A stretch of 64,000 bases of DNA from Solimonas marina (GCF_012241385.1 NZ_JAAVXB010000006.1:124001-188000), one strand, 5' to 3'; shown: positions 1 through 13,538, counted from the first letter of the stretch. The notes: generated from the letters alone by a model not told the origin. Made by a program: numbers and translations.

Positions 1-85
1 TGGCACCACCGAAATCACCGAAAATCGGCTCGGCGACCTGCGCCTCGGGGTGGGCGTCGGACAGATCGGTTGTCGCATACGTCAT
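1..85 (-). CDS. rraA: RraA, RNase E activity regulator (5' part, cut by window edge)
   Basis: Only the first 28 codons lie in the window. They read MTYATTDLSDAHPE, then a stretch ending EPIFGDFGG, which matches the start of RraA (E. coli MKYDTSELCDIYQE ... VEPLFSNFGG). RraA binds RNase E and inhibits RNA decay; related proteins act as hydroxymethyl-oxoglutarate aldolases. The ATG overlaps the dsbB stop in an ATGA arrangement, with AGGAGC just upstream inside dsbB, so the two genes are probably translationally coupled. The catalytic/regulatory core is outside the window, so function rests on the N-terminal match. Confidence 0.8.
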   Translation of the reverse strand, partial: MTYATTDLSDAHPEAQVAEPIFGDFGGA

Positions 86-597
86 GAAAAGCTCCTAGTC
101 GGCTTCCGTGCCAGCAAAGGCAGAAACAATGAATACAGCGTAAATCCGATGAAACTGACCAACACCCAGCCCGGCAGGGTGATGCCCAGCCACTGCGCGT
201 CGATCTTGGCGCAGCTGCCGTCACCCTTGAGCACGGTGATGATCACCTGGTTGATCGGCATGATCTCACGCAGGTAGTCCAGCGTCGGCCCGCAGGCCGG
301 CACCTGATCTGGCGGCAATCCCTGCAGCCAGACGTGACGCCAAGCAATTCCGATGCCGACCACGGCGACCAGCGCCGCCAGCCCGGCATACGCCCAGCGG
401 CCCGCGGCCTTGGGGCCATGAATCACACCGACCAGGAATACCAGTCCCAGCACCGCCATGACGACGCGCTGGAAGATGCAGAACGGGCACGGCTCGTAGC
501 CCAGCGTCTGCTGCAGATACAGGATCGCGAACCCCAGCGCCCCGTAGCACGCCAGAAACCCGAGCAGGCACAACAAGCGAAAATTGAGCAGGTTCAC
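82..597 (-). CDS. dsbB: Disulfide bond formation protein B (DsbB)
   Basis: This inner-membrane quinone reductase re-oxidises DsbA, passing electrons to ubiquinone. The 171-residue length is normal for the family. Four hydrophobic segments are visible, and both periplasmic cysteine pairs are present: Cys37/Cys40 in CPFC after the first helix, and Cys102 with Cys129 in the second loop. The start appears to be GTG, 22 bases after the fumarase stop. The ribosome site is weak, so coupling to the upstream gene is likely. No dsbA is in the window. Confidence 0.95.
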   Translation of the reverse strand: MNLLNFRLLCLLGFLACYGALGFAILYLQQTLGYEPCPFCIFQRVVMAVLGLVFLVGVIHGPKAAGRWAYAGLAALVAVVGIGIAWRHVWLQGLPPDQVPACGPTLDYLREIMPINQVIITVLKGDGSCAKIDAQWLGITLPGWVLVSFIGFTLYSLFLPLLARKPTRSFS

Positions 598-619
598 GTC
601 GTGCGTCCGCGTCGAGCCT

Positions 620-2152
620 TCAGGCCAGGGCCACCGGAATATTGCCGATCTTGCCGGCGATCTTCTGTTTCCACAGCTTCGGCCCGGTCTCGTGCACCGA
701 TTCGCCGCCGGCGTCGACCGCCACGGTCACCGGCATGTCCTTGACGTCGAACTCGTAGATCGCTTCCATGCCGAGGTCCTCGAAGCCGACGACCTTCGAC
801 GCCTTGATCGCCTTGGCGACCAGATAGGCCGAACCACCGACCGCCATCAGGTAGGCGCTCTTGTGCTTCTTGATCGCTTCGATCGCCGTCGGACCGCGCT
901 CGGCCTTGCCGACCATCGCGATCAGACCGGTCTGCGCCAGCATCATATCGGTGAACTTGTCCATGCGCGTCGCCGTGGTCGGACCGGCCGGACCGACGAC
1001 CTCGTCGCCGACCGGATCGACCGGGCCGACGTAGTAGATCACGCGATTGGTGAAGTCCACCGGCAGTTTCTCGCCCTTGGCGAGCATGTCCTGAATGCGC
1101 TTGTGTGCGGCATCGCGGCCGGTCAGCATCTTGCCGTTGAGCAGCAGCGTCTGGCCCGGCTTCCAGCTGGCCACTTCTTCCTGGGTCAGCGTATCGAGGT
1201 TGACGCGCGTCGCGACCTCGGTGTTCGCCTCCCAGGTGACGTTCGGCCAGTCCTCAAGCGTCGGCACCGGCAGCTCGGCCGGGCCCGTGCCGTCGAGGTG
1301 GAAGTGCACATGACGGGTCGCCGCGCAGTTCGGGATCATCGCCACCGGCAGGTTGGCGGCATGCGTCGGATAGTCGAGGACCTTGACGTCGACCACCGTC
1401 GTCAGACCGCCGAGACCCTGGGCGCCGATGCCGAGCTGGTTGACCTTCTCGTAAAGCTCCAGGCGCAGTTCCTCGGCGCGGTTCTGCGCGCCGCGCGCCT
1501 TCAGGTCGTGAATGTCGACCGGCGCCATCAGCGATTCCTTGGCCAGCAGCATCGCTTTTTCCGGCGTGCCGCCGATGCCGATGCCAAGAATGCCCGGCGG
1601 ACACCAGCCGGCACCCATCGTCGGCAGCGTCTTCAGCACCCAGTCGACGATCGAGTCGGACGGATTGAGCATCACCATCTTCGACTTGGCTTCCGAACCG
1701 CCGCCCTTGGCGGCGCAGATCACTTCGAGGTGATGGCCCGGGACGATCTCGTAATGGATCACCGCCGGCGTGTTGTCCTTGGTGTTCTGGCGCTTGCCGG
1801 CCGGGTCGGCCAGCACCGAGGCGCGCAGCTTGTTGTTGGCGTCGTTGTAGGCGCGGCGCACGCCTTCGTTGACCATGTCGGTCACCGACATCGTCGAATC
1901 CCAGCGCACGTCCATGCCCACCTTCAGAAACACGGTGGCGATGCCGGTGTCCTGGCAGATCGGCCGATGCCCTTCGGCGCTCATGCGCGAATTGGTCAAA
2001 ATCTGCGCAATCGCATCCTTTGCCGCCGGGTTTTCCTCACGCTCGTAGGCCTCGCCCAGCGCGGTCACGTAATCGAGCGGATGGTAATAGCTGATGTACT
2101 GAAAGGCGTCGGCAATCGACTGAACGAAGTCTTCCTGGCGAATCGTGGTCAT
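620..2152 (-). CDS. fumA: Class I fumarate hydratase, iron-sulfur type
   Basis: Interconverts fumarate and malate in the TCA cycle using an oxygen-sensitive [4Fe-4S] cluster. The 510 residues hold an N-terminal cluster domain and a C-terminal beta domain (from about residue 370, with GPTTATRMDKFTD). Candidate cluster ligands are Cys66 (HRPICQDTG), Cys184 (GWCPPGILGIGIGG) and Cys276 (PNCAATRHVHFHLDG), matching the family's three cysteines. It heads a likely fum-dsbB-rraA operon. A second, unrelated class II fumarase is present at 9592-10986. The symbol fumA is by family; it could equally be called fumB. Confidence 0.95.
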   Translation of the reverse strand: MTTIRQEDFVQSIADAFQYISYYHPLDYVTALGEAYEREENPAAKDAIAQILTNSRMSAEGHRPICQDTGIATVFLKVGMDVRWDSTMSVTDMVNEGVRRAYNDANNKLRASVLADPAGKRQNTKDNTPAVIHYEIVPGHHLEVICAAKGGGSEAKSKMVMLNPSDSIVDWVLKTLPTMGAGWCPPGILGIGIGGTPEKAMLLAKESLMAPVDIHDLKARGAQNRAEELRLELYEKVNQLGIGAQGLGGLTTVVDVKVLDYPTHAANLPVAMIPNCAATRHVHFHLDGTGPAELPVPTLEDWPNVTWEANTEVATRVNLDTLTQEEVASWKPGQTLLLNGKMLTGRDAAHKRIQDMLAKGEKLPVDFTNRVIYYVGPVDPVGDEVVGPAGPTTATRMDKFTDMMLAQTGLIAMVGKAERGPTAIEAIKKHKSAYLMAVGGSAYLVAKAIKASKVVGFEDLGMEAIYEFDVKDMPVTVAVDAGGESVHETGPKLWKQKIAGKIGNIPVALA

Positions 2153-2291
2153 GAGGCTCGGAGCGTTCGTGGGATGGGTTTTCAGGGCGCGAATGCTACC
2201 GGAAAACCGCTATCCGTGACCTGACATCGCCCGCCACGCTGGATGAAGCCGCTTTCATCCAACTGCCATTCACCCTCGCCCGCAGTCTCTG

Positions 2292-2678
2292 CTAACTGAG
2301 CGACGCGCTGCCCTGGGAAAATCGCACGTTGAGGCTGATCACCCCCTCGTTGATCAACCAGCGACGAACCTCGACGGTGCGCAGGCCGGCAACCACCATC
2401 GGATCGCGGCGGGCAATGGCCGTCGCGGCCTCAAGATTGATGGCGCGCAGGATGGTCATCCCTGCGCCGTCCATACCGCCGGCTTCATCGACATAAGGCC
2501 CCGATGCGAACAGCACACCGGCGGCCTCGAGGTCGATCATGTAGCGTAGATGCGCGTGCAATTTCGCACGCATCGCCGCCACATCGCCGAGCGGCCGGCT
2601 TTGTACGACGTACAGCGGCAGGCGCAGCATCTGCTGCATCAGCGCTTCGACTTCCGCGTCTGGCGTCATCTCGTCCAT
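2292..2678 (-). CDS. YciI-family small protein
   Basis: The 128-residue protein has the YCII fold signature: an initial beta strand (LYVVQSRP), a helix with HLRYMIDLEAAGVLFASGP, a GAGMTILRA strand, and a DPMVVAGLRTVEVRRW end. YciI-like proteins are ferredoxin-like dimers, some of which are dehydrochlorinase- or lactone-related; the substrate cannot be deduced. It begins 6 bases after the stop of the SDR gene, so the two are co-transcribed and may act in one small-molecule pathway. Start ATG at 2678. Confidence 0.8.
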   Translation of the reverse strand: MDEMTPDAEVEALMQQMLRLPLYVVQSRPLGDVAAMRAKLHAHLRYMIDLEAAGVLFASGPYVDEAGGMDGAGMTILRAINLEAATAIARRDPMVVAGLRTVEVRRWLINEGVISLNVRFSQGSASLS

Positions 2679-2684
2679 GGCCTG

Positions 2685-3464
2685 TCAATCCATCACCATG
2701 CCGCCGTCAACGTGATAGGAGCCGCCCGTCATGTTCGCCGCCTTCTCGTCGGCGAGGAATGCAACCATCCTTGCGACATCGAGGGGCTGTTGCGGACGGC
2801 CCTGCGGCACGTTCGACACGAAGCGGCGCAAAGCCTCATCGAACGACAGGCCGTCGGCCGCCGCCATTTCCTCGACGATGCGGTCGTGCAAAGGGGTCAT
2901 GACGATGCCGGGGCACACGGCATTCACCGTGATGCCATGCGGGATCAATTCCATCGCCAGGCTTTGCGTCAAGCCGATGACACCGAACTTCGACGTGCAG
3001 TAGTGCGAAAAATTCGGGTAACCCATCTTGCCGACCACCGACGACAGGTTGACGACGCGCCCATAGCCACGCGCGATCATCTGCGGCACCAATGCGCGCA
3101 AGGTCAGGAACTGGCCTTTGAGATTGATGTCGAGCACGCGGTCCCACTCGTCCTCGCTCATTTCGGTCAGCGGCATGCGCCGCGAGACGCCAGCATTGTT
3201 GACGACGATATCGGCGGCGCCGAATTCACGCTCGACGAACGCCGCCAGTGCAAAGGCCGAATCCCAACTCGTCACGTCATGCTCGGCGACGGCGGCACGG
3301 CCGCCGCCGGCGATCACCTCGGCCGCGATCTGGTCGGCGGCCACCACATCGATGTCGGCGATCACGACCGCCGCCCCGCGGCGCGCCAGCTCACGCGCGA
3401 TCGCCGCACCGATTCCATTGCCCGCGCCGGTCACGACCGCCACGCGATTCTGCAAGTCGAGCAT
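2685..3464 (-). CDS. Short-chain dehydrogenase/reductase (SDR)
   Basis: NAD(P)-dependent oxidoreductase of 259 residues with the classical SDR motifs: TGAGNGIG cofactor loop near the N-terminus, NNAG, catalytic Ser in NLSSVVG, and YCTSK carrying the Tyr/Lys pair. IADID after the second strand ends in an acid, which suggests NAD(H) rather than NADPH. I chose the ATG at 3464 because AAGGA lies about 8 bases upstream; an upstream ATG at 3509 would add 15 residues unlike the family. It is the first gene of a pair with the YciI-like gene. Substrate unknown. Confidence 0.9.
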   Translation of the reverse strand: MLDLQNRVAVVTGAGNGIGAAIARELARRGAAVVIADIDVVAADQIAAEVIAGGGRAAVAEHDVTSWDSAFALAAFVEREFGAADIVVNNAGVSRRMPLTEMSEDEWDRVLDINLKGQFLTLRALVPQMIARGYGRVVNLSSVVGKMGYPNFSHYCTSKFGVIGLTQSLAMELIPHGITVNAVCPGIVMTPLHDRIVEEMAAADGLSFDEALRRFVSNVPQGRPQQPLDVARMVAFLADEKAANMTGGSYHVDGGMVMD

Positions 3465-3710
3465 CTGAATTCCTTGAAATCCCATTCTGATCAATGGCCT
3501 GCGGAGCATCGTCCGCGGCGGCCACGGCCAGCTTAAAGGCGCAGGCCGGACACAAAATTGCGCTGCGTCAATTTCGCGCGCGCCGACCTTGATGGCATTC
3601 AGCTTTCCGGCCCGTCAGCCAAGCGCATGTCCCGTGATAGATCGATTTCATGGAACCGTCACCCAGCCTCATTAAGGTTCCGCCGCCATCTATCCCGAAG
3701 ACCGCTCGAA

Positions 3711-4970
3711 ATGATCAGGAACCTGAAAACTGCGGCGCTGGCCGCGTTGTCGTTGAGTCTCGGCGTCAGTCTGTTCGCCGCCTGCAGCAACAACCATCAC
3801 GCCACGACCCAGCAGGACATCAAGCATGTCTTCGTCATCGTGCTGGAGAACAAGAACTACCAGGACACCTGGGAAACCAGCACGCAGGATCCGTATCTGC
3901 GCAACACCCTGCGGCCGCAGGGTGCGCTGCTGACGCAGTATTTCGGCACCGGCCACGTCAGCCTCGACAACTACATTGCGATGATCAGCGGCCAGGCCTC
4001 ATCGAAGTCGACCGAAAGCGACTGCACGACCTACAGCGACTTCACGATGAGCGGCACGACCGAGGACGGCCAGGCGATCGGCGACGGCTGCGTCTACCCG
4101 GCGTCGATCAAGACCCTGCCCGACCAGATGACGGCCGCCGGCCTGAGCTGGAAGGGCTACATGCAAGACATGGGCAATGACCCGACGCGCGAATCGGCGA
4201 CCTGTGGCCACCCCGAGATCGGCAGCGCCGATCTGACCAACACCCCGGAGGCGGCCAGCGAGAGCGTACCGGCCGGGGACCAGTACGCGACGCGCCACGA
4301 TCCGTTCGTCTACTTTCATTCGATCATCGACTCGCCGACCTGCGACGCCAATGTCGTCAACCTCGACCAGCTCGACACCGACCTGGCGTCGGCCGACACC
4401 ACGCCGAACTTCGTCTTCATCACGCCGAACGTCTGCAACGACGGTCACGATGGCGACGGCACCGGTGCGGCCGGCAAAGGCTGTGTTGGCGGAGCGCCGG
4501 GCGGCCTGTCGTCCGCCGACGCGTTCCTGCAGACCTGGGTGCCGAAGATCATGGCATCCGATGCCTACAAGCAGAACGGCCTGCTGATCATCACTTTCGA
4601 CGAGAGCAGCTACGCCTCGACCGACGTCAGCACCGATGCGGACACCGGCAAGACGACCTACACGCTGACCTTCGACGGCGCGTCGTGCTGCAACCAGCAG
4701 ATCGGACCGAACATCACGCGGCCGAGCGAGGAGACCTTCGAGGCCTCGTCGTCGCTGACTTACGTGCTGAAGACCGTGGGCGTTGGTGGTGATCGCATCG
4801 GCGCGCTGCTGCTGTCGCCGTACATCAAGGCCGATACCACCTCGGACGTGCCGTACAACCACTACGCGATGCTGCGCAGCGTCGAGGACATCTTCGGCCT
4901 CGCCCACCTCGGCTACGCCGATCAGGCCGATCTGACGCCGTTCGGCAGCGACATCTTCAACAACTTCTGA
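3711..4970 (+). CDS. Lipoprotein phosphoesterase (acid phosphatase/phospholipase C superfamily)
   Basis: The 419-residue protein starts with a hydrophobic signal ending FAAC (Cys25), so it is a likely lipoprotein. The body matches the PF04185 phosphoesterase family: FVIVLENKNYQDTW supplies the metal-binding acid region, FVFITPNVCNDGHDGD and LLIITFDESS are the later family motifs. It should hydrolyse phosphate esters in the periplasm or at the cell surface. I started at ATG 3711 because the signal peptide begins there; the longer reading from 3558 adds non-signal sequence. The cytochrome c peroxidase gene starts 6 bases after its stop. Confidence 0.85.
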   Translation: MIRNLKTAALAALSLSLGVSLFAACSNNHHATTQQDIKHVFVIVLENKNYQDTWETSTQDPYLRNTLRPQGALLTQYFGTGHVSLDNYIAMISGQASSKSTESDCTTYSDFTMSGTTEDGQAIGDGCVYPASIKTLPDQMTAAGLSWKGYMQDMGNDPTRESATCGHPEIGSADLTNTPEAASESVPAGDQYATRHDPFVYFHSIIDSPTCDANVVNLDQLDTDLASADTTPNFVFITPNVCNDGHDGDGTGAAGKGCVGGAPGGLSSADAFLQTWVPKIMASDAYKQNGLLIITFDESSYASTDVSTDADTGKTTYTLTFDGASCCNQQIGPNITRPSEETFEASSSLTYVLKTVGVGGDRIGALLLSPYIKADTTSDVPYNHYAMLRSVEDIFGLAHLGYADQADLTPFGSDIFNNF

Positions 4971-4976
4971 CGTCGC

Positions 4977-6242
4977 ATGCGCTTGCGCAATGCCCAAGGC
5001 GCCGGCCTCGTGCCGGCGCTGTGTTTTCTTCTGTCGCTCGTCGCCTGCCAGCGACACGACGCCGACGGCGCGCCCGCGCCGGCGCCCGACGCCCGCTCCG
5101 CGACGCACCCCGACCGCGCAGCCCTGGCCGCTCTCGGCCGCACATTGTTCTTCGATCCGGCGCTGTCCGCGTCGGGCCGGCTCGCCTGCGCCACTTGCCA
5201 CGACCCGGCACACGCCTACGCACCGGCCGATGGCCGTGTGCTCGAACGCGGCGGCCCGGGCCTGGAACAATCCGGACTGCGCGCCGTACCGTCGCTGCGC
5301 TACGACCTGGCGCGCGTCCCGCACTGGGCGCAGGAATATCAGTCGAGCGCAGTCGAACGCATGACCGACCGCGACAATCAGCCGGTCGGCGGTTACACCT
5401 GGGACGGACGCTATGACAGCCTCGCGGCGCAGGCCGCGTTCCCGTTGCTGGCGCCGAACGAGATGGCCAACCACGATGCGGCGACCGTGGCGGCGGCGAT
5501 TCGTCGGGCGCCGTACGCATCGCGCTTCACCGCCTTGTTCGGGACCGGCGCGCTGGACGACGCCACGCAAACGCTCGCCGCTGCCGGCCGCGCGCTGGCG
5601 CGCTTCGAGCTCGACGATCCGAGCTTTCATCCATACAGCAGCCGCTTCGACGCGTTTCTCGACGGCAAGGCCACACTCAACGACGCCGAACAGCGCGGCT
5701 ATGCGTTGTTCGTCGATCCGAACAAGGGAAACTGCGCGTCCTGCCATATCGCCACGCCGGGCGCCGACGGTTCACACCCTTTGTTCACGGACTTCAGCTT
5801 TCATGTGCTCGGCGTGCCGCGCAACGCTCGCATTGCCGCCAATGTCGATGCGCATTACTACGATCTCGGGCTGTGCGGGCCGATCCGCAGCGACCAGACG
5901 CAACGCCGCGACTACTGCGGCATGTTCAGAACGCCGAGTCTGCGCAACGTCGCGACGCGTGCCGCGTTCTTCCACAACGGGGCCATCCGTTCACTGCGCG
6001 ATGCCGTCGCCTTTTATGCGACGCGCGACAGCGACCCCGGGCGCTGGTACCCGGAGCACGATGGCAAGGTAGAGCGTTACGACGATCTGCCGGTTGCGCT
6101 GCGCGACAACGTCGATATCGTCAATGTGCCGTTCGCCGGCCAGCGCCGCCACGGCGCGACGCTCAACGACGCCGAGGTCGACGACATCGTCGCGTTTCTG
6201 AAGACCCTGAGCGACGCAGACGTCGCAAGAGCAGCCCCGTAG
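4977..6242 (+). CDS. Di-haem cytochrome c peroxidase-family lipoprotein
   Basis: The 421-residue protein has two haem-attachment motifs: CATCH near residue 75 and CASCH near residue 250. The order matches bacterial CcpA/MauG-type peroxidases, which reduce peroxide or oxidise substrates in the periplasm. The signal ends LSLVAC (Cys24), giving a lipid anchor. It follows the phosphoesterase by 6 bases, so both lipoproteins come from one transcript. Its TAG stop lies inside a REP-like repeat. Whether it is a true H2O2 peroxidase or a MauG-like oxidase cannot be decided by eye. Confidence 0.88.
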   Translation: MRLRNAQGAGLVPALCFLLSLVACQRHDADGAPAPAPDARSATHPDRAALAALGRTLFFDPALSASGRLACATCHDPAHAYAPADGRVLERGGPGLEQSGLRAVPSLRYDLARVPHWAQEYQSSAVERMTDRDNQPVGGYTWDGRYDSLAAQAAFPLLAPNEMANHDAATVAAAIRRAPYASRFTALFGTGALDDATQTLAAAGRALARFELDDPSFHPYSSRFDAFLDGKATLNDAEQRGYALFVDPNKGNCASCHIATPGADGSHPLFTDFSFHVLGVPRNARIAANVDAHYYDLGLCGPIRSDQTQRRDYCGMFRTPSLRNVATRAAFFHNGAIRSLRDAVAFYATRDSDPGRWYPEHDGKVERYDDLPVALRDNVDIVNVPFAGQRRHGATLNDAEVDDIVAFLKTLSDADVARAAP

Positions 6243-6304
6243 GAGCGGCGGCGCCGCGAGGACACGCCCCCGCCCGCCCTTGACGCGGCCTCACGCCGCT
6301 CCCA
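6239..6304. repeat. Pair of inverted REP-like elements
   Basis: One copy, GTAGGAGCGGCGGCGCCGCG at 6239, faces a second whose complement reads GTGGGAGCGGCGTGAGGCCG (6282-6304), separated by about 22 bases. Both resemble the GTAGGAGCGGC...GCCGCGA REP family of Pseudomonas/Xanthomonas relatives. They sit between convergent genes and could form a large hairpin that stabilises or terminates transcripts. The first copy contains the TAG stop of the peroxidase gene. Confidence 0.6.
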
Positions 6305-6317
6305 CGGACTGCAAGCG

Positions 6318-7637
6318 TCAAGCCACCGCGTAGATCTGATGGCTGTGATGATTGGCCGGCTCCCAGAGGCGGATACCGGCATCGATTTCGTCGACCTGCA
6401 ACAGCGTGTCGCCGCCGCGCACGCCGTAATCGACGAACGCCGACTCGAGCACGCGCACCAGCGCACGGATGTTGCCGTGCCAGCGGCAGTTCTTGACGCG
6501 CATCCAGGCGTCCTCGGACAGCCCCTTGGGCTCGGCCCAGGTCGTGCAGCGCGACGCCAGCTTGGACAGCGTGGTCGCGACCACGGCGATCATGTCTTCT
6601 TCGCGCTTGTACAACTCCGGCACCGACAAGGTCGCTGCGCCGATACGCGTGAATTCGTCGATGTTCACCGAGTTCTGCAGCGACTCCCAGCTGCGGTTGG
6701 TGGCGAACACGATGGCGCATTCCAGCGACTGCTTGGCGCTGGCGCCAAACGGCAGGAACTGGCCATTGTCGAAGGCTTCCATCAGCACTTCCATCACCGG
6801 ACCGGTGATGCCGTGCGATTCGTCGATGAAGCAGACGCCGTCGCGCGCGTGCGAGAACGCACCGGTGCGGCTGCCGGCGCCCGGAAATGCGCCGGACACG
6901 TGACCGCAGAGCAGCGATTTGACCGCTGCCTTGTCGCCGGTGTTTTCAGCAGCGAGGTTCACCGACACGAAGCGGCCGCGATCACGCACCAGATAGTAGT
7001 AATAAGCCAACGTGGTCTTGCCACTGCCGGGCCCGCCGAGCAGGTAAGTACGATGGATGCCGTTGGCGGCGTAACCGCGGATACGGGCGGTCAAGGCCTG
7101 CAGCTCGGGGCTGAAAGCGTAGAAATTGCGCATCGGCGAATTCTCGACCTCGGTCGAGACCGGCATGCGGATCAAATTTTCCTCGATCACCGCGCCGAGG
7201 CGCTGCGGCAGCTGGCGCACCACGGATTCGGCATTCGGGGCCAACAGCAGGCGCATGCCGCCGAGCCGGTTCTCGTTGCCGCGCTTGGTCAACCACTGGC
7301 CGAGGGCGGTCAGCTGCGCATGCGTGATGGCGACGATCAGCGTCGTGCGGCGGCCACTGGCACGCGCCGCGAGGACCGCATCGGCCAGGCCATCGAGCAG
7401 ACTCGGTGCGAGCAGCATGCTGAGCACGAAGTCGGCCTCGGGTGCCGGCATCTGCGGACCGAGCTCGGCGGCGCTGCGCATCTGCAGCGGCCGGTCGTCC
7501 GGCGACAACTCGGCCAGTCCCTGGCCCAACTCCGGATCGCGCGCGTGGAATTCCGATGCATAGACCTGCAGGAATGGTGCGGCGGCGCGATCCGCGACCA
7601 TCGACTGGATATCCGCCTTGCGAGTGATGCCGAACAT
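6318..7637 (-). CDS. AAA+ ATPase resembling sigma-54 activators, no DNA-binding domain
   Basis: The 439-residue protein carries a central AAA+ module aligned with bacterial enhancer-binding proteins: Walker A GGPGSGKTT (201-209), GAFPGA at 249-254 in place of the sigma-54-contacting GAFTGA loop, Walker B VCFIDE (268-273), sensor I FATNRSW (311-317), REED (345-348) and WHGNIRAL (386-393). The N-terminal 160 residues are not a receiver, GAF or PAS domain that I recognise. The C-terminus stops after the ATPase lid with no Fis-type helix-turn-helix. ATG at 7637 has AAGGGA upstream. It may remodel something other than sigma-54 RNA polymerase; function unknown. Confidence 0.75.
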   Translation of the reverse strand: MFGITRKADIQSMVADRAAAPFLQVYASEFHARDPELGQGLAELSPDDRPLQMRSAAELGPQMPAPEADFVLSMLLAPSLLDGLADAVLAARASGRRTTLIVAITHAQLTALGQWLTKRGNENRLGGMRLLLAPNAESVVRQLPQRLGAVIEENLIRMPVSTEVENSPMRNFYAFSPELQALTARIRGYAANGIHRTYLLGGPGSGKTTLAYYYYLVRDRGRFVSVNLAAENTGDKAAVKSLLCGHVSGAFPGAGSRTGAFSHARDGVCFIDESHGITGPVMEVLMEAFDNGQFLPFGASAKQSLECAIVFATNRSWESLQNSVNIDEFTRIGAATLSVPELYKREEDMIAVVATTLSKLASRCTTWAEPKGLSEDAWMRVKNCRWHGNIRALVRVLESAFVDYGVRGGDTLLQVDEIDAGIRLWEPANHHSHQIYAVA

Positions 7638-7814
7638 GTGACGAGTCCCTTCATACGCTGTACGTACCGTCACCTTAGGCCGCCGCCGGTACCAGAGCGC
7701 GCCAGGGCCGATGAAACTGGCCACGCTGCCGACAGGCGGCATTCAGGCCCGGCCCGAGACTTGCAAGGCGCACGCTTATCGTCTTCAGGCTACCGCTCGT
7801 CCCCGCCCCGCGGC

Positions 7815-12486
<4,672 letters not shown>

Positions 12487-12507
12487 ACGGCTTGCCGACG
12501 AACCGGC

Positions 12508-13029
12508 ATGGTCGACGCTCGCGATCCGGATGCCGGACGCACGGGGCTGACGCCGCCGGCGACGGCCCTGTACGGGCATGCCGAGTACACGCAGACGGCG
12601 CTGAAGCTGATCACGCGCACGCACCTGCGCCTGTGCCTGTTCAGCCCGGAACTCGACCGTCGTGTCTGGGGCCACCCCGGCCTGGTTGAGCTATTGCGCG
12701 CCTTCGCCCTGCGGTCGGCGCACGCGGAGATTCGTATTCTCGTGCACCGACCGCAGCGCATCGCGCAGGCCTCGCACCGACTGGTCGAGTTGGCGCGGCG
12801 GCTGCCGAGCCGTATCCGGATCCGTGAAGTCAGCGAAGAGCGTCGTTCGTTCCTCGAGGAGTATGTGATCGGCGACGAACTGGCGGTGCTGCGCAAGCGT
12901 CGTCACGACGACGCCGAAGCACAATGGTACGACCACGCCCCGATGGAAGCGCGCCGCTTGCGGCGCCGCTTCGACGCGCTATGGGACGAATCGCTGCCGG
13001 CACGTGAGCTCGCCGAGCTGCGCATCTGA
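12508..13029 (+). CDS. DUF7931-like protein of unknown function
   Basis: The 173-residue soluble protein has a core LRLCLFSPELDRRVWGHP ... IRILVHRPQRIAQASHRL ... RIRIREVSEE ... EYVIGDELAVLRK. I recognise it tentatively as the domain often found as a partner of, or fused to, GNAT acetyltransferases. It begins 22 bases after purB on the same strand and converges on a GNAT gene. The C-terminal YDHAPMEARRLRRRFDALWDES is strongly charged. No catalytic residues can be named. Confidence 0.6.
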   Translation: MVDARDPDAGRTGLTPPATALYGHAEYTQTALKLITRTHLRLCLFSPELDRRVWGHPGLVELLRAFALRSAHAEIRILVHRPQRIAQASHRLVELARRLPSRIRIREVSEERRSFLEEYVIGDELAVLRKRRHDDAEAQWYDHAPMEARRLRRRFDALWDESLPARELAELRI

Positions 13030-13049
13030 CGGCGCAGCGAACAGCGCCC

Positions 13050-13538
13050 TCAGACCGCCGCCAGGGTCTTGCCGAGACAGATCGATCGCGGGTTATCGAT
13101 GTATTTCCCCCACGGCGCAACCTCCGCATAGCCATGCCGGTGATAGAACGCCACGGCGCGCTCGTTGACGATGCGCGTCGACAGCACGATCGCGCGGTAT
13201 CCGCAGGCCCGCGCGCGAGTCTCCAACCCCAACAACAGAGCGGCGCCAACACCGCGCGTTCCCGGCGCGGCATACATGCGCTTGATTTCGGCAACGCCGT
13301 CGGCCTGCGGCCGCAAGGCGCCGCAGCCGCACGCGCGGCCGGACGCGTCCCGCGCAACCACGAACGCCGCACCGTCGACTCGTACGTCGTCGTCGGCGAA
13401 AGACGATGTCCCGCCATCACCGGTCAGGTGCAGCAGCGCGTGGCTCAGCGCGACGAGTAAACCACGTGCGTCCTCGTCAGCGGGATCGGCGGAATGGACG
13501 CTCAAAGTCTGTGCGGCTTCGGCTTCAGTCGTGGGCAT
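13050..13538 (-). CDS. GNAT-family N-acetyltransferase
   Basis: The 162-residue protein has the acetyl-CoA binding motif A: IKRMYAAPGTRGVGAALLLGLE (residues about 86-107), with the R-x-x-G-x-G/A loop, followed by the motif B region NERAVAFYHRHGYAEVAPWGKY. This architecture is typical of PhnO/YobR-like acetyltransferases. The substrate is unknown. It is separated by about 30 bases from the next minus-strand acetyltransferase and converges with the DUF7931-like gene. Confidence 0.85.
   Translation of the reverse strand: MPTTEAEAAQTLSVHSADPADEDARGLLVALSHALLHLTGDGGTSSFADDDVRVDGAAFVVARDASGRACGCGALRPQADGVAEIKRMYAAPGTRGVGAALLLGLETRARACGYRAIVLSTRIVNERAVAFYHRHGYAEVAPWGKYIDNPRSICLGKTLAAV

Noticed and set aside
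584-2224. Long plus-strand frame opposite the class I fumarase
   Set aside because: Arg/His-rich shadow of the fumarase gene; no domain character. Similar long frames opposite glgX/treZ (30700-32769) and fumC (9040 onward) were rejected for the same reason.
2240-2261. TGGATGAA/TTCATCCA stem after the YciI gene
   Set aside because: Could be a terminator but lacks a T-run on either strand; too weak to list as a feature.
7638-7814. Sigma-54 promoter upstream of the AAA+ gene
   Set aside because: No GG-N10-GC with the TGGCAC/TTGC context is seen on either strand.
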